From NCBI GenBank assembly GCA_029204225.1, contig CM055098.1, positions 19,065,303 through 19,129,302 of the forward strand: a stretch of 64,000 nt of DNA, read 5' to 3'. Position 1 is the stretch's first letter. Each line of letters opens with the position of its first letter. Origin of the DNA: Diphasiastrum complanatum. Lineage: Eukaryota > Streptophyta > Lycopodiopsida > Lycopodiales > Lycopodiaceae. Under the pieces are notes generated by a model. The model was not told where the DNA came from. It did no database searches and saw only the letters and a list, made by a program, of their open reading frames with translations. Of this stretch, positions 45,991-57,466 are shown one piece after another. The position numbers were made by a program, and so were the translations under genes.

Positions 45991-47053
45991 TGGGTGGGAA
46001 TAAAAAGAGCAAGAAAAGGAAAACCCCATGGAACCTCCTGCTAATGATGAATGGAAACCACGAACGGGCTCACCATTGCGCACTAATCAGAACGATCGAT
46101 TGCATCGTCATGAGCCACCTTTTCACATGGTGGAGCCCGAGAAACCGTGCACTGAAAGGCTTTACCCCTCGGAGAATTACTACGGATTGCACCACAAGCT
46201 AAAAGCCTTCTGGTTGAATGGGCCAGAGCGGATGTGGAGCCAGTAGCACCAGAGCCCATATACTATACGAGCTACAAAGAGACTAGTAATGTCCTCCACA
46301 TCGGAGCAACATTGGAGACTGAGGAATACAACATCACCCTGCCAATCAAACACAAGAAAGCATAATCATCCAACAATCCATGAAGAACAACTTGAACAAG
46401 CTCCACATCCTTAATGCTTTCACTGATACATGCTAGTTTCATCAAATTGCATGCAAATTGTCCATTCAAGTGTGCATTTTGCAAGGATGGTGAGCATTGG
46501 AGAGTCTACTATCTTTGAATAGTTTTTGGATAGTATTAGTAGACATGGAGTGACTTGTTGCTTATATTTAAGATCTATGATGTTTAGTACTTTATATGAC
46601 AAGACAATGAAAATGAATGCTTTCAAATCTCCATTTGTTGTTGATAAAGCAATTTCATTGGATAACTATTTTTGTAATAGTTTGAATGGTGTCATAAAAG
46701 ATGAAACATCATTTGTACATTATCTATTGGAGTCTCAAAAGTTCCTTGTTTGTAGCTGGTTTTTTAGACACTTCTAAAATTCATCTGGCAAGAGAGTTGT
46801 AAATAGATCAAGCTAAATTTGAGGAGTGTGAAGAATTGCCAAAAATTGGCAAATCTAGCTTGATTAAAAACCATGAAGAATAGTGTAAATTTTGTACATA
46901 ACACACATGTATGGCCAAAATTCCACGTGGCAAACCACTTCTAATGTAGGTTCCATAGGGTTGGTCATGTCATTTTGGTAGCGATTCTTAGATTATAGGA
47001 CCTAAATCCTAGATTTAAGGTGAAAATTGACCAACTAGCTACCTACCAAGCAT
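45991..47053. other. No gene recognised
   Basis: Two short overlapping + strand frames near 45951-46246 and one at 46526-46777 are open but match nothing I know. No structural repeat was noticed. Confidence 0.4.
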
Positions 47054-47590
47054 AACTCTAGGATCTAGGCTAGGGTTTCATTTTAGGGCAAGAAGAGTGA
47101 TTTGAATTCCTTATTACACGTTGGAAATCCACCTAACTTCAAGAAGGAAGTCGAATTTGCTATGTATTCCAAGCTCCCATAGTGAGATGATAGAATATTT
47201 TTGGAGCTCATTGGCAATCTCAAGCTAGTTCACTATGTACATTGAGTTTTTGTGATCCAAATGCAACCAAATCAATTTCTACTTGTTTCTCAGCTTGAAG
47301 GCCGTACTACAGGCTGTAGTAACTCTAGGATCTAGGCTAGGGTTTCATTTTAGGGCAAGAGCAGTGATTTAAATTCCTTAACATGTTGGAAATCCACCTA
47401 ACTTCAAGAAGGAAGTCGAATTTGCTATGCATTCCAAGCTCCCATAGTGAAATGATAGAATATTTTTTTGGAGCTCATTGGCAATCTCAAGCTAGTTCAC
47501 TATGTACATTGAGTTTTTGTGATCCAAATGCAACCAAATCAATTTCTACTTGTTTCTCAGCTTGAAGGCCGTACTACAGCCTGTAGTACA
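47054..47590. repeat. 267-base tandem duplication
   Basis: The unit beginning aactctaggatctaggctag at 47054 is repeated at 47321, with about a dozen differences and small indels. Each unit ends in a near-palindrome: ctacaggctgtag in the first copy and ctacagcctgtag in the second, exact reverse complements of each other. Confidence 0.88.
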
Positions 47591-50470
47591 CATGTTTGGG
47601 CTCGGAATCCTATGTAGCTCATCAAACTACAGCTACTGGGGCACATCAAGCCACTGCAGATTATCAGGCAACTGCGCTGTCAGGAAGGGTGCAGGTGGCC
47701 AATGCAAAGGATGCATCTGGTCCTATATGGCAGGTCTCCTTTGGACTTCTCCTTTAGTTAAAGTTTTTTAGAAACTATATCACACAGCAAAAAGTTCTTA
47801 AACCCCAGTGCGTAAGTGTGAGGAATTCCTGCTGTCCATAGTACACTGCACTAACACAGACTATGTGGTATTAACTATAGATATAGATAGTATGAATGCA
47901 GACCACGTCACCTGATGCTGAGACCTAGACTGCATCTGTGGTTGGGGACGCTGGGCATTTCAGCCCAGCCCACAACCTGTGATAACAGGTTGATTGACCT
48001 GCTCAGCAGGTTGGCAAAAGAATAAACCTGCAAAAGTACTAAATGGGAAAAGCTTTCAAATAAACCCATAAGCAAAATTTTGTTAAAGTATTTCCCGAAT
48101 ATGTGCTGCTGCTTGATGAAAAAGAAATTTTTGACGTGCAGACACAAGTAGGCATGATTAGAAGTCATAACCGGATCATTCTCACGTGCATATGGCAACC
48201 TGTCCATCACATATGCAAAAGAGCCAGGGGCCAGCAGAGAAATGATCTGTGTGCCATACTTTTGCACTTGATGAAAGATGATTGTCCCAGACTGACCCAG
48301 CGCCAGAAGCAGCCGCAGTGCTTCTAAGAGGCTACAGCCCACGACAGGAGTGGAGGGTCCAGGGGGCTGATTCGCGAATTGCAATTCGTTTTCTATCGAA
48401 TAGTCATTTAAGTTTTCTCACAGTCCGTTCCTCAAGCTTTCAACCCAAATTTAAGTAAGTATGTTTTGCAAAAGCTAGTCATAGACCTAGATGCAAAGCA
48501 GATTTCTACATTTCCATTTAATAACAAATTTTTTCCTGCAAGTTGCTAAGCAATATAAGAGAAAACGATTGTACCCACCATTTCAGTTGAAGCCCACATT
48601 TAAAAAAATGGAATACAAATTACAGCATCGTAAGTGGTGAGCAAAAATACAGTACTCGCCTTTCATGGAGACTTTTATACACTGTCAATTGGATCAGATC
48701 TAATTGACAGTGTATCTACGTTGCAAGAAACGTTCATTCACTATTTTATTCAGGCTGGGATCCATAAACACAATTATGACTTAGTTTGCTTTATTGTTGC
48801 TGCTTCTCTTGGGCTCAGACAAGTTGCATACAGCCCATTTGCCAAGTGACAATTTGTTGATTTTTGCTGCTTAAAGGCAAAGCAAAAGCCAAATTCAAAT
48901 TGTGGACTACTTACCGATTCTGCTGATCTCAGATCTTGGACAATTTGCTGATCTTGGAACGTTTTACAGTCAGTTTTTTACATTTTCATCCTGCCTTCCA
49001 CTTCTAGTGATATGTCTTCTTCTAAGGTTCACCTGCTAAGATCCTAAATCGACTTTAATCATTTACAAAGACTTTTATTGGCATATCAGCTTCTTACTAA
49101 GTATTTCAACTTAAATGACAGGACATAGATTCAATTTAGTCATCGTGCTTTGTACGTTTCTACGTCTGCACCTGAAAGGAGACCAGAATCTATTGTTGAG
49201 TTCGAGTTCTCTTGTGGACATCCTCTTCATAAACTGTAACTAATGGTATCCATGGTTCAAGTCCATTTATTAAACATAGTAGCACCATGCAAAGCATCTA
49301 GCAAGTCATCAATGCTGAATGGTAATCTTGTTCAACATCACCACCACATGCACGCACCAAGATCCATCCTCCTTCAGAATGAACAATGACGCAAAAGATG
49401 AGAAGCTAGGCCTTAACTAACCTTCGGCAAGGTAATGCTATATCATATTCCTCCTCTCTTAGACTCACTTTGTGAGGTGTTTATTAACATGATATGACTT
49501 GGAAATTCATTCAACCCTTATGTTCAATGTTTTTACTAGGAGGTTATAAAATCAGAAAATTGTTGATAAACACAACTGGTTTACATTAGCTACAGTACTA
49601 GTTTGCTCATGTCATATGATACTCTCACTAGTAAAGACAACATATCAAGCACAAAGAAAACACACATAGGCACAATGTATCTTACACAATTGCGTAGTTG
49701 AGACCAATGGTTCAGAAGGTACATTCCACTTGCATGGATGGAACAAAGCCTATCGTCATAATGAAACTTGTATATGTGAGTATCCCAGGCAATGCAACAA
49801 ATCCCTAGCATAACATTATATTGTGCCAAATGGGTCATAGAATGCCCACAACCCTCATTGGTTGAACTTTTGTACCGTTTTATTAGCCATCTCGATTGTG
49901 TGTTGTTATTGGGATGGTTGATCACTCACATTCAACTTCTTCATCAAAGTTGACTATATGACATTATGTGAGGCGTCAAATAGAATTAAAACATCTCTAC
50001 AACACACTTGCTCTTGCATAACTATCAAAAAAGTGTTTGTAACCAATTGTTATCATGTTGTTGGAGCCGCCGTGTCCTTGACCACAAAAACATTCATCAA
50101 ATATGGAACACCTTGACTTTCTCTTGCTCTAGCTCTTCTATGTGAACTGGCTCTTCGATTTGATCCACTAAAAGATTTTAACGTGATGTGCACATTCTTT
50201 TCACAGTTGTTGCCCCAAGCATCTTAAGCACAAATTCTCCGTCTTTTCTCACTCTTGGTCTTGATGAAACAAAAATAAGGGATGTTGACTTCCTTAGGCA
50301 TCTGCTCATATACAAGCCTTCACTTTTCAAAGCACCAGCTCCTTTAACTTTCTAGCCAAGCCTCTTGAATTTCATGAACCTATGTTTACCCCAAGATTGT
50401 TGATCGCTTGAAGCAGGATCCTACGACTTATTTCCATTTTCATAAAAAATTTCATCTGAATGGCATTCTG
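47591..50470. other. Intergenic DNA with one longer unassigned ORF
   Basis: A minus-strand frame of 158 codons (48384-47908; SLLEALRLLLALGQSGTIIF near the start) is open but without a domain I know; codon and composition evidence is weak. A 14-base perfect inverted repeat is listed separately. Frames at 48634-48849 and 49590-49925 also match nothing. Confidence 0.35.
48677..48715. repeat. Perfect 14-base inverted repeat
   Basis: atacactgtcaatt (48677-48690) and its exact complement (48702-48715) are separated by 11 bases, ggatcagatct. It could form a cruciform or bind a dimeric factor; no context supports a role. Confidence 0.85.
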
Positions 50471-50697
50471 CAAGAGTTGTGGACTTGGCTCATTACATTC
50501 GTCGCGTCCATTCTATTATTGTTATTATGCATAAGCAGGCCTAAGGGCCCTTTTTATTCATATACTAGCCTTGGGCCCTATTTGGTTATATTTTTAGGAC
50601 TTGGTCACATTGATTTGGAGTGGGGGTCCTCCTATTGGGAGGGCGCACTATTTCCCCTCCAAATCCTTTTCCCTCCCTTTTTGATTCAGGGAGAGGG

Positions 50698-50705
50698 TAT
50701 AAGTA
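50698..50705 (+). promoter_or_regulatory. LTR TATA box
   Basis: tataagta in gagagggtataagtaggg. It stands about 23 bases before the start of the direct repeat at 50721, the position expected for the transcription start and so for the beginning of R. Confidence 0.6.
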
Positions 50706-50720
50706 GGGCAGCATTGTATT

Positions 50721-50833
50721 CCTTTATTCAGTTTATGATGATTGCTCCTCTTTAGCCTCCTTAAGCATTCTCTTCCTGCTTTCTAGCTTAAGTCCTGCTT
50801 TCTAGCATAGCTAGTGAATCTTAGCTTGTAACT
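50721..50833 (+). repeat. R-U5 direct repeat, left copy
   Basis: 113 bases from cctttattcagtttatgat to cttgtaact. The right copy at 52824-52936 differs at one position only (g to a in gattgctcctc). Confidence 0.92.
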
Positions 50834-50847
50834 TGGAGCACTTTCCT

Positions 50848-51500
50848 GCAGATTGGTGGAGGCTGTCCAGCGCCCTACCACCCATCACTTTCATCGATTT
50901 CTCTCCGTCAACCTTCCTGCAAATTGGTGGAGGCTGTCCAGTGCCCTACCACCCATCACTTTCATCGATTTTTCTCTGTCATTTTTGCAGATTGGTGGTG
51001 GCTGTCCAGCACCCTACTGCCCATCACTTTCGACGATTTCTTCATCATTTTTTGCAGTTTTGGTGGAGGCTATCCAGCGCCCTGCTAACCCATCACTTTC
51101 GTTGATTTTTTTGGCAAATTTTCATTGTTTTCGCAGATTTGGTAGCTATTGCCCAGCGCCCTACTACTTCATCATTTTCGACACTTTTCGTCACCAATTT
51201 GCTGTCCATTTTTTATATTGATTGGAGGCTGTCTAGCGCCCTACGACCATCTCATTTTTAGCGGTAACCCATCACTTTCGTCAATTTTTTCGGCAGATTT
51301 TCATTGTTTTTGCAGATTTGGTAGCTATTGTCCAGCGCCCTACTACCGTCTCATTTTCAGCAGTTCTTTTCACCGACTTGCTGTCCGTTTCGGCTATTGA
51401 TTGGAGGCTGTTCGGCACCTTACTTCAGCACCTATTTTCAGCCTATTCTTCAGCATATTGTGGAGCTTGGTAGTTGCTGCCCAGTGCCCTATTATCTTCA
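50848..51500 (+). repeat. Leader minisatellite of the LTR element
   Basis: About eight diverged units of roughly 60-95 bases share the cores ttggtggaggctgtccagcg, ccctac and cccatcactttc. The units near 50848, 50920 and 50985 are the most regular; later ones have insertions. It lies between the LTR and gag. Confidence 0.85.
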
Positions 51501-51748
51501 GCTTTTACCTCTCTTTGTTGGCACTACCGAGTGAACGACGAATCAGCACCCACCTAGGTATTGCTTGCGCCCTTTTTGCACTTCCTTTTTGCACCTACTT
51601 GCTGTCTTTTCTGCTCATATACTGCTCTTTCCAGCCCCCTATTCCTGTTCATATTTGTTGCCTCACACCCTCCTCTTTCCATTTTTCCATTTTGTTAGAA
51701 ACCTTCTACTTTCTCAGCCCCTCATTTTCTGATTATTATCGATCTTGA

Positions 51749-52823
51749 TTGACTGTTTACGTGCCATTTTTGGTGATTTCGGAAGTTAGACTAAGTTGGG
51801 GTGATGACAAACGTTCTCTCCCTCAGGTTTTTGTCTCTTCCTTAGTCCTTGTGGTGACTTCTTCATCAGAAGACCCTCCGCAGAGCTCTTTAGATGATCG
51901 TCTTACACATATTGATTCCCGCATGGATCACCTTGAGAGTCATATTGGTCGTATTCTTTCTTGCCTTGAGACTATTCTACTACGAGGGGATACCACCCCC
52001 CCAGACATTTTTCATCGTCCTGGTAAAGCACCTTTATTTCCTATTTAGAGTACGCCTGCTCCTGCTCCATCTCCATCTTCAGGAGGTGCTTTTGGTAGTA
52101 CGTTTGGTCTCCCTTCATATAGTGCTAGTTCTTATGGGTCTCCTTTCGGGTCTTCTGTACCACCACCTGGATTTCCCTCCGCACCACCAGGATTTCCTTC
52201 TTCTACTTTTTCAGGTATTCCTGAGCCTCATTTTGCTCATGATTTTCGTGATCGCATCCAGCTTACTACTTATTATGGTTCATCTGATGGGAATATCTTG
52301 GAAAATGGGTTCTCTAAGTTAGAAACCTATTTTCTTATGTATCCCAAGATTGAAACCCAGAAAGTGCATTTGGCTGCGTTACATTTAGATGGTCGAGCTC
52401 AGACTTGGTGGTGTGTCTATCTCTCCGAGCCTACTCGTGAGGGATTACATATATGGCCTACTTTTCGACATGATCTTCGTATGGCTATGATTGACCCACA
52501 GTGGTTGGTTCGCCAACATGATCTGTTTCGTAGCCTTCGCCTTACTAGTCATTTGACTGCTTATATTGATCAGTTTATTGAGCTTTCTTACCTTTTTACT
52601 GATCTTCATCCTACAGAGCTTATTTCACGTTTTATTGCTGGTCTTAGAGGCTCCTTACGATATGATGTTTCCTCTTTTCGGCCTCCTACTCTCTCAGATG
52701 CTATCTCCCTGGCTACTACCCTGCAGCATAAGTATCCTGAGTTGTCCACTTCTTCTCATTTTTATCGCCCTCTATTCTCCTACTTTGGCTTCTTCTACTA
52801 CCGTTCCCCCTCGCCCTTCGACA
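51749..52823 (+). pseudogene. Ty3/gypsy-type gag
   Basis: One frame runs from 51749 to the right repeat with a single TAG at 52046-52048. The N-terminal part has a heptad-like stretch (DDRLTHIDSRMDHLESHIG), then a Pro/Ser/Gly-rich linker (SPFGSSVPPPGFPSAPPG), then the capsid core (LETYFLMYPKIETQKVHLAA, AQTWWCVYL, FIELSYLFTDLHPTELISRF, FIAGLRGSLRYDV). No zinc knuckle remains: the frame passes straight into the right R-U5 repeat. One nonsense change apart, the preserved part looks young. Confidence 0.82.
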
Positions 52824-52936
52824 CCTTTATTCAGTTTATGATGATTACTCCTCTTTAGCCTCCTTAAGCATTCTCTTCCTGCTTTCTAGCTTAAGTCCTG
52901 CTTTCTAGCATAGCTAGTGAATCTTAGCTTGTAACT
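52824..52936 (+). repeat. R-U5 direct repeat, right copy
   Basis: It is fused to gag without any U3. Its left edge coincides with the presumed transcription start of the left copy. Confidence 0.92.
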
Positions 52937-53055
52937 GCAAGCCATGAGTCTGCCTCTGCCACTCCATTGTCACAGAGTCACCCTGTGGAAGTACAATTCT
53001 GCTAAGCTATTGCAATTAAGTATGTTTGTGCCAGACAATTTATGAGCAAAACACA

Positions 53056-53056
<1 letters not shown>

Positions 53057-53082
<26 letters not shown>
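53057..53082. repeat. (TA)n microsatellite
   Basis: About 13 TA units shortly before the hAT relic. Confidence 0.93.
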
Positions 53083-53086
<4 letters not shown>

Positions 53087-53289
53087 AAAATAATATTTTT
53101 ATTATATAATTTTTTTTTAAACCTAAAAAACCCACCTCCCTCACTTCATCTCTCTCAACAATTCCTGCCCCGCCATCGCTACTGTCTGCGCCCTCATTGT
53201 GCCCTGCCTTCGCCCACAGAATGCGTGATTCACCCCGCCCTGCCTTACGTTTGTTTTGCCTCCTACTGCCTTCGCCCATTTTCAATGCA

Positions 53290-56200
53290 ATCGTGCAATC
53301 CAACCTTGCCGATCTATGGGACGAGGTGGACATTGTCAAGCGGGTTGCCGACAAGTCCAACAAGACCGGTGCAAAGGTCGTGCGTTGCCGATATTTGAGT
53401 TCATTGCCACCCTCACTCGCCTTAAAGGCCACCTGCTCGGTGCACGTGCCAAAACTGGTGCCACCATAAATGCTGCCCCTTGTGGTAGCATGTCCGTCCC
53501 CTACTGGACACCTACGGGCCACGTCTTGTGGCGTGGGAGAACACCATTTCGGAGGGTGTTCTCCGGTTTTGCACCGCTCCTTAAGTGGCTGACCCCGAGT
53601 TGCTGCCTGCTTCGCTGGCACGCACGAGGAGAGGGACTGCATCCTCGTCCCGTCCCACTGCCCCTCATCCCCCTCAGACAGTTTCGCCACACGCACCCCC
53701 ATCTGCATCCATTCCAATGGAACCCGTCCCCTCGCGTCCGCCAGTTGCCACTACGGTTCCACCGCCACCTCCTATTGCTCGTACGCACCCAGTTTACGAT
53801 TTCCTCATGGACTCTCCGCCACCCGAGTAGGCCTAGGATGAGGGTGACGAGGCCGTCGAAGATGTTGAGGAGATCCCTTCCTCCTTCCCTTCCCATCCGG
53901 ATGACGTCCCTAGCCAGCAGTTTTTGTATCCCATGCCAGATGTTGCCCCTCCAGTGCATCCCACTTATGCTACTGCAGCCATCCCTGCTAGTGCATCCCA
54001 TTCTCCCCATTCCACGTGTATTGCCGATGCGTCCACTAGTGCCCAGCCTATCGCGTCATCATCCATTCCCGTTCCATTTGGTGCACCATGCTGGAAGTCC
54101 ACTACCCGTCGCCCAACAGGGAAAGTTCTTAGGCAGCAGACCATTCGCAGCGCCCATCAACCGCACATGGATAGAGAGGCCACATAGGCCATGGCCGGTT
54201 TGATTTATGAGCTGAACCTTCTGTTTGCCATCACCAACTCTGACCCCTTCAAAAGGGCCTTCCACCTTGCACAGTCTGTCAGCCCTAGCTGGAGAGTCCC
54301 TAGTTCAAAGGTTGTCCGCACACACATGCAAGAGATAGGGTCGAGTCCTTGTCTAGAGAGATGGAGCCTCTACGCCGCCACTGGGCCACATACGGTTGCA
54401 GCATTATGTCCGATGGCTGACTGATGTCAGGAGGAGGCCGATCCTCAACATTTTGGTCTCCAATTGCATGGGCACACAGTTTTTTAGGGCCGTGGATTGC
54501 AGCAAGGGGGGAGAGTCATATCTGCAGAGTTCATGTTTGATGTCATTAGGTCTTCCATCCTGTCCATAGGCCCCCAACATGTCGTTACAGTGGTGACAGA
54601 CAATGCCACCAACTGTGTTCAGATGGGTGTCCTCCTAGAGTCCGAGTTCCCCCACATCGTCCATACCCCCTGTGCAGCGCACGACATAGACCTTCTCATG
54701 GGGGACATAGGTGCACTTCCCTGGGTTAGAGCCATCGTCCGTGAGGCCCTCTTCCTGGTGACTTTTGTCACCAGAAAGAGGCGTGTTCTTGCCATGTTCC
54801 GGGTGTTCAGCTAGTTAGACCTCAAGAAGCCAGCCCCAACATGCTTTGCTTTCGACCTGGTGGTCATCGACCGTCTGATCAGGTGCAGGGCACAGCTTCT
54901 ACAGATGGTTGCCAGCGATCTTTGGCGTGCCAGTACGTTTCAGCACACAGAATGGGGATCACTTTTCTTCCACGGTGAGGGGAGACCAGTTCCAGAGGGA
55001 TGTGCAGACATTGTCAGGACTCCTTCGTCCACTCTACATTGTGCTCTGCATAGCTGACAACAAGGGGTCACACTTGGACTGGTGTATGAGCTCATGGACT
55101 GGATTGGACAATTCCTACAACTGCCCATCTTGCAGCCAGAGAGGTAAGCAATATAGTACTGTAATTGCGCTTTATCTTTTTCAGTGATTGCTAGTTTGTT
55201 TTTCGGTTGATTTTACATTTTTCCGTATTTTGCTTCGATGTTGTTGTACTTTCTCCAACCCCATGCCTCGCACGTGCAGGATGACCAAGCTGAAGTTCAT
55301 CTAGGAGACGCGGTAGAACTACTTTCACAGGAGTATCCATAGCGTTGCACACATACTGCATCCCCTCTTCCTCTCTCCAACACAGATCGCAGACAGGGAG
55401 CTCGAGGCGGATTGTCTTGAGTACATCTACAGGGTGGGTCCACACATTCGTTTGGATCCTATCAGACTCATGGAGGAGCTAGCTGCATTTCGTTTTTACA
55501 TGGGCACGTTCGGTCACCCGGCTGCTCAGGATCCAGAGAGGAGACAGCTCCCCATTACCTGGTGGACCATGTTTGGTAGGCACATATCCCTCCATACAGC
55601 GTCTTGCACTATGTGTCCTCTCACAGGTATGCATCTCATCTCATCCTCCGTTAGTGCGTTTGCTTGACACTCCACCCGTGCACTTGTGCTAAACCATTTG
55701 ATTGCGCGTACCACAGGATTGCGCTGCCTCTGTCTGTGAGCGTAATTGGAGCACATGGACCCTCATTCACAGGAGGAGAAGAAACAGGCTGTCAGTGAGT
55801 CAGCTGAAGCGGTTGGTGTTCTGTAGCACCAACGCACGTCTCGCCAGGAGACTGTCGACCATTACGAGTGCATTGCATGTGATAGGCTATTCTCCTATGT
55901 CATGTTGGTTGACGTCTCACTAATATGTCGATTTAAATTCATGATCATGTTGTTTCCCTAATATGCTCAATTTTAACCTTGCAGACGAAGAGTTGATGGC
56001 AGAGAGAGAGGGAGCTTGCCGAGATGAGAGAGAGAGCTTGGGCTTGATCACCAAGAGCCTCCATTGTATGAGGCAGATGAGCCAGTGTCAGAGGATGAGC
56101 AGGATGAGGATGAGCCGATTCGGGTTGTGTTCGCCAGATCAGAGTGGGATGAGGCAGATGATATCGGTGTTGGGCATACGCGACGGGCAGGGGTCACAGG

Positions 56201-57466
56201 TGCATTATGTGGCAAAGGTGGGGCACATGGCACAGGTTATACTAGGAGATAGGCAGGGCACACGGCGGGGGCCAGTGGCATATTTACTTATGTCGATATG
56301 ATGGAGGAGGCTCTTGATAGAGGGCAGAGGGCAAAGTGATATAGATTTGGATCCCGCAACTGCTTGGATGTGTGCAGTACAGAGTCATGGGCGTTACTTC
56401 GACAGTACACCAGATGAGACACCCGATGACTTCGATGGTACAGGTTGGGATGGCATGCAGGGTCTACATGGTGCACAGGATGAGGCACGAGATGATGCAC
56501 GAGATGAGCCAAAGGATTGTGCACTGGATGAGGCCCAGAGCCCAGAGCCTAGAGCATTTGTATTCGGATGCAGAGCTAGATGACTTGATTGCCATGATGG
56601 ATTCAGAGGCCCACCTCATGCCGAGTGTTAGGGCACCCCCATCATCTCTTGCCAACATGCCCTACACAGAGTCTCATCCAGAGCAGCTACATGAGATGTT
56701 TAGTTCCTCCGGTTCCTCAGAGAGTTTATATGCGCTGCACAGCACCTTCAGTGCCACCGATGCCATTGAGGCCTGCAACCCCTCCATCACCATCCACTTC
56801 TGCAGCACCAGGTTTCCATGGCAGTCCACCATCTGTGCCCAGGTTTTTTTGCCCACATCCACAGTGGCTCCTCCTGTGGCAGCACCCACTTTACATCCTC
56901 AGCACCCACTCCACTGGCTCCTCCTTTGGCAGCACCTAGGATGTACCAATACCGGCCACCACAACGCCCCTTTCAGTACATATCGTCGTTGTCCTTGCCT
57001 CTTGCAGGGACAGCCCCTCCACAGCCAGTTCCTCCACCTGCAGCAGCTCCACGGGCACACTCTCCACGGGCTCATCCTCCTCGCTCAGCTGCTCAGGGAG
57101 TCCCCTCTTTGGCTTCCCTATCCCAGCCGGCCTCAGCTTGGGCCCGCCCGGCCTAGCCAGCCAGGTGATTTGTATGGGGGTGATGAGGCATTGACAGCTC
57201 CCCTTGTCCTCAAGAGACCAGGAAGGCCCAAGGGTGCACCGAACAAGAAAGGCAGAGCACAAAAACAGCCAGGGAAGAGAGGACGACCTCGCAGGGGTAG
57301 AGGTGCACAGTCACAGCCAGCCACAGCAGGTCTAGTCGGGTTGGCTTGCTTGGGGGCTGATGCAGAGGCAGATTGGGAGGATGTGGATGACGAGTCCTCT
57401 TCCTCGAATACACAGCCCCTGCCAGTTCCAGACAGGCATAGATATCGGTTGCGAGAGTCAACTTGA
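53290..57466 (+). pseudogene. hAT-type transposase (BED, DUF659, dimerisation) with AT-hooks
   Basis: A + strand coding region scattered over several frames. BED-type zinc finger at about 53309-53430 (LADLWDEVD, VVRCRYCEF, RLKGHLLG; one frameshift in the finger). Long Pro/Ser-rich linker (53585-54190). DUF659 core: LIYELNLLFAITNSDPFK at 54200, then CSIMSDG with a base lost in the following Trp-Thr-Asp, then VVTDNATNCVQMGVLLESEF and HTPCAAHDIDLL (54590-54700). The central part continues at 54815-55140 and resumes at about 55280; the gap lacks coding sense and may be an intron. The hAT dimerisation region is at 55440-55860 (FGHPAAQDPE, WWTMFG, CERNWSTWTLIH). The tail (to 57466) is acidic, then Pro-rich, then carries AT-hook-like KRPGRPKG and KRGRPRRGRG. 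Multiple frameshifts and stops rule out a working protein. No terminal inverted repeats were identified. Confidence 0.85.

Larger units (their letters stand above)
50640..52936 (+). mobile_element. Deleted LTR retrotransposon (gag only)
   Basis: The element consists of a 5' LTR part with a TATA box, a leader with minisatellite-like repeats, a gag frame and a second copy of the LTR R-U5 segment. pol and the U3 part of the 3' LTR are missing. The left boundary of the 5' LTR was not found, so 50640 is approximate. No canonical primer-binding site was recognised after 50833. Confidence 0.75.

Noticed and set aside
50408-50755. 115-codon frame in the 5' LTR region
   Set aside because: It runs through the LTR promoter and R region and has only hydrophobic low-complexity content.
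53256-54203. 315-codon continuous frame in the hAT relic
   Set aside because: Only its first part (zinc finger end) is in the true coding frame; the rest is an off-frame reading of the Pro/Ser-rich linker.
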